The notes below the pieces were generated by a model. That model ran no database searches, had not been told where the DNA came from, and was given only the letters and a program-made list of their open reading frames with translations. Positions 63,868-64,000 of a stretch of 64,000 nt of DNA are shown piece by piece. A program made the translations under genes and the position numbers. Numbering within the stretch: position 1 is the first letter of the stretch; every line of letters begins with the position of its first letter. Location: positions 1 to 64,000 of the forward strand of contig NZ_FNZQ01000002.1 in the NCBI RefSeq assembly GCF_900109285.1. The letters are read 5' to 3'. The DNA comes from Jannaschia helgolandensis (GTDB lineage Bacteria; Pseudomonadota; Alphaproteobacteria; Rhodobacterales; Rhodobacteraceae).

Positions 63868-63906
63868 TTACCCAAGGTAAGTAGGGAAAACCTTACCTTT
63901 CGGTAA
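63868..63906. promoter_or_regulatory. Two TTACC-N3/4-GGTAA inverted repeats in an AT-rich region
   Basis: TTACCCAAGGTAA (63868-63880) and TTACCTTTCGGTAA (63893-63906) share the arms TTACC/GGTAA with centres about 25 bases apart. They lie at the start of a strongly AT-rich stretch running to the window end, probably the promoter region of the next gene. They look like tandem operator sites for a dimeric regulator. The controlled gene is outside the window. Confidence 0.5.
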
Positions 63907-64000
63907 AAATTAAAATTTGGTTAAGGATCATACATAAAAAACTGATTTTGAATTGATATTTTCAATATCGCCTGAGCTGTCGTTTCGACATTCAGTTCTT

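Noticed and set aside
1-64000. CRISPR arrays, tRNA and rRNA genes
   Set aside because: No regularly spaced direct repeats, cloverleaf-like segments or rRNA sequence were seen on reading; a covariance-model scan could still reveal a missed small RNA.

Overview
The window looks like the chromosome of an alphaproteobacterium of the Rhodobacteraceae (Roseobacter/Rhodobacter/Paracoccus type). Most of it is GC-rich. The gene orders ispDF-pgpA-cinA | dusB-ntrB-ntrC-ntrY-ntrX-trkA-trkH-hfq-hflX, soxBDAG, and aglR/aglEFGAK are those of this family. The first ~11.4 kb differ: they are richer in A+T, have little housekeeping content, and form an integrated accessory island.

Island (1-~11,450). From left to right: the end of an IS256-family insertion sequence inserted into a serine-recombinase gene; an exonuclease I homologue; an XRE regulator plus ImmA/IrrE protease pair; a small Cys/His protein; a Lys/Ala-rich protein made of two near-identical 33-residue repeats; a zinc-ribbon + TIR-domain protein; and a three-gene two-component operon (4888-9844). 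That operon has a 1092-residue helical-repeat sensor with a GHKL ATPase end, a lone receiver, and a receiver fused to a nucleoside-phosphorylase domain. Its architecture matches the Detocs (DtcA-DtcB-DtcC) anti-phage system, whose effector breaks down ATP. The island ends with a tyrosine integrase read away from dusA, at whose 5' end the element sits. This is a defence island on a dusA-associated integrative element; the TIR neighbourhood may be a second, less described defence module.

Core chromosome, 11.4-28.6 kb: dusA, a Bcr/CflA efflux pump, a TauE/SafE exporter, a fatty-acid-hydroxylase-family membrane protein, DUF1289-ruvX-ccmI, the heterotetrameric sarcosine oxidase operon (with an extra small membrane ORF between soxB and soxD), Fe/Mn superoxide dismutase, a host-attachment-family protein, a LOG-family nucleotide hydrolase, a LysM protein and an Atm1-type ABC exporter.

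28.9-45.5 kb: a compact chemotaxis operon on the minus strand (STAS-cheY-cheA-cheW-cheR-cheY plus a possible CheZ-like small gene). Next is an alpha/beta-glucoside catabolic locus: glk-bgl-aglR on the minus strand, and aglE-F-G-A-K divergent from it with two LacI-type operators between. A multi-span membrane protein and hpt follow.

45.6-64 kb: coq10-like START protein, pncC-pgpA-ispDF, dusB-ntrBC-ntrYX (NtrC and NtrX both lack the sigma54-contact loop), trkA-trkH, hfq-hflX, a Ysc84-type lipoprotein, then rpsB-tsf. A palindrome with core ATGTCWGACAT recurs at four places (soxG start, after sodB, and twice before trkA) and may be a shared regulator site.
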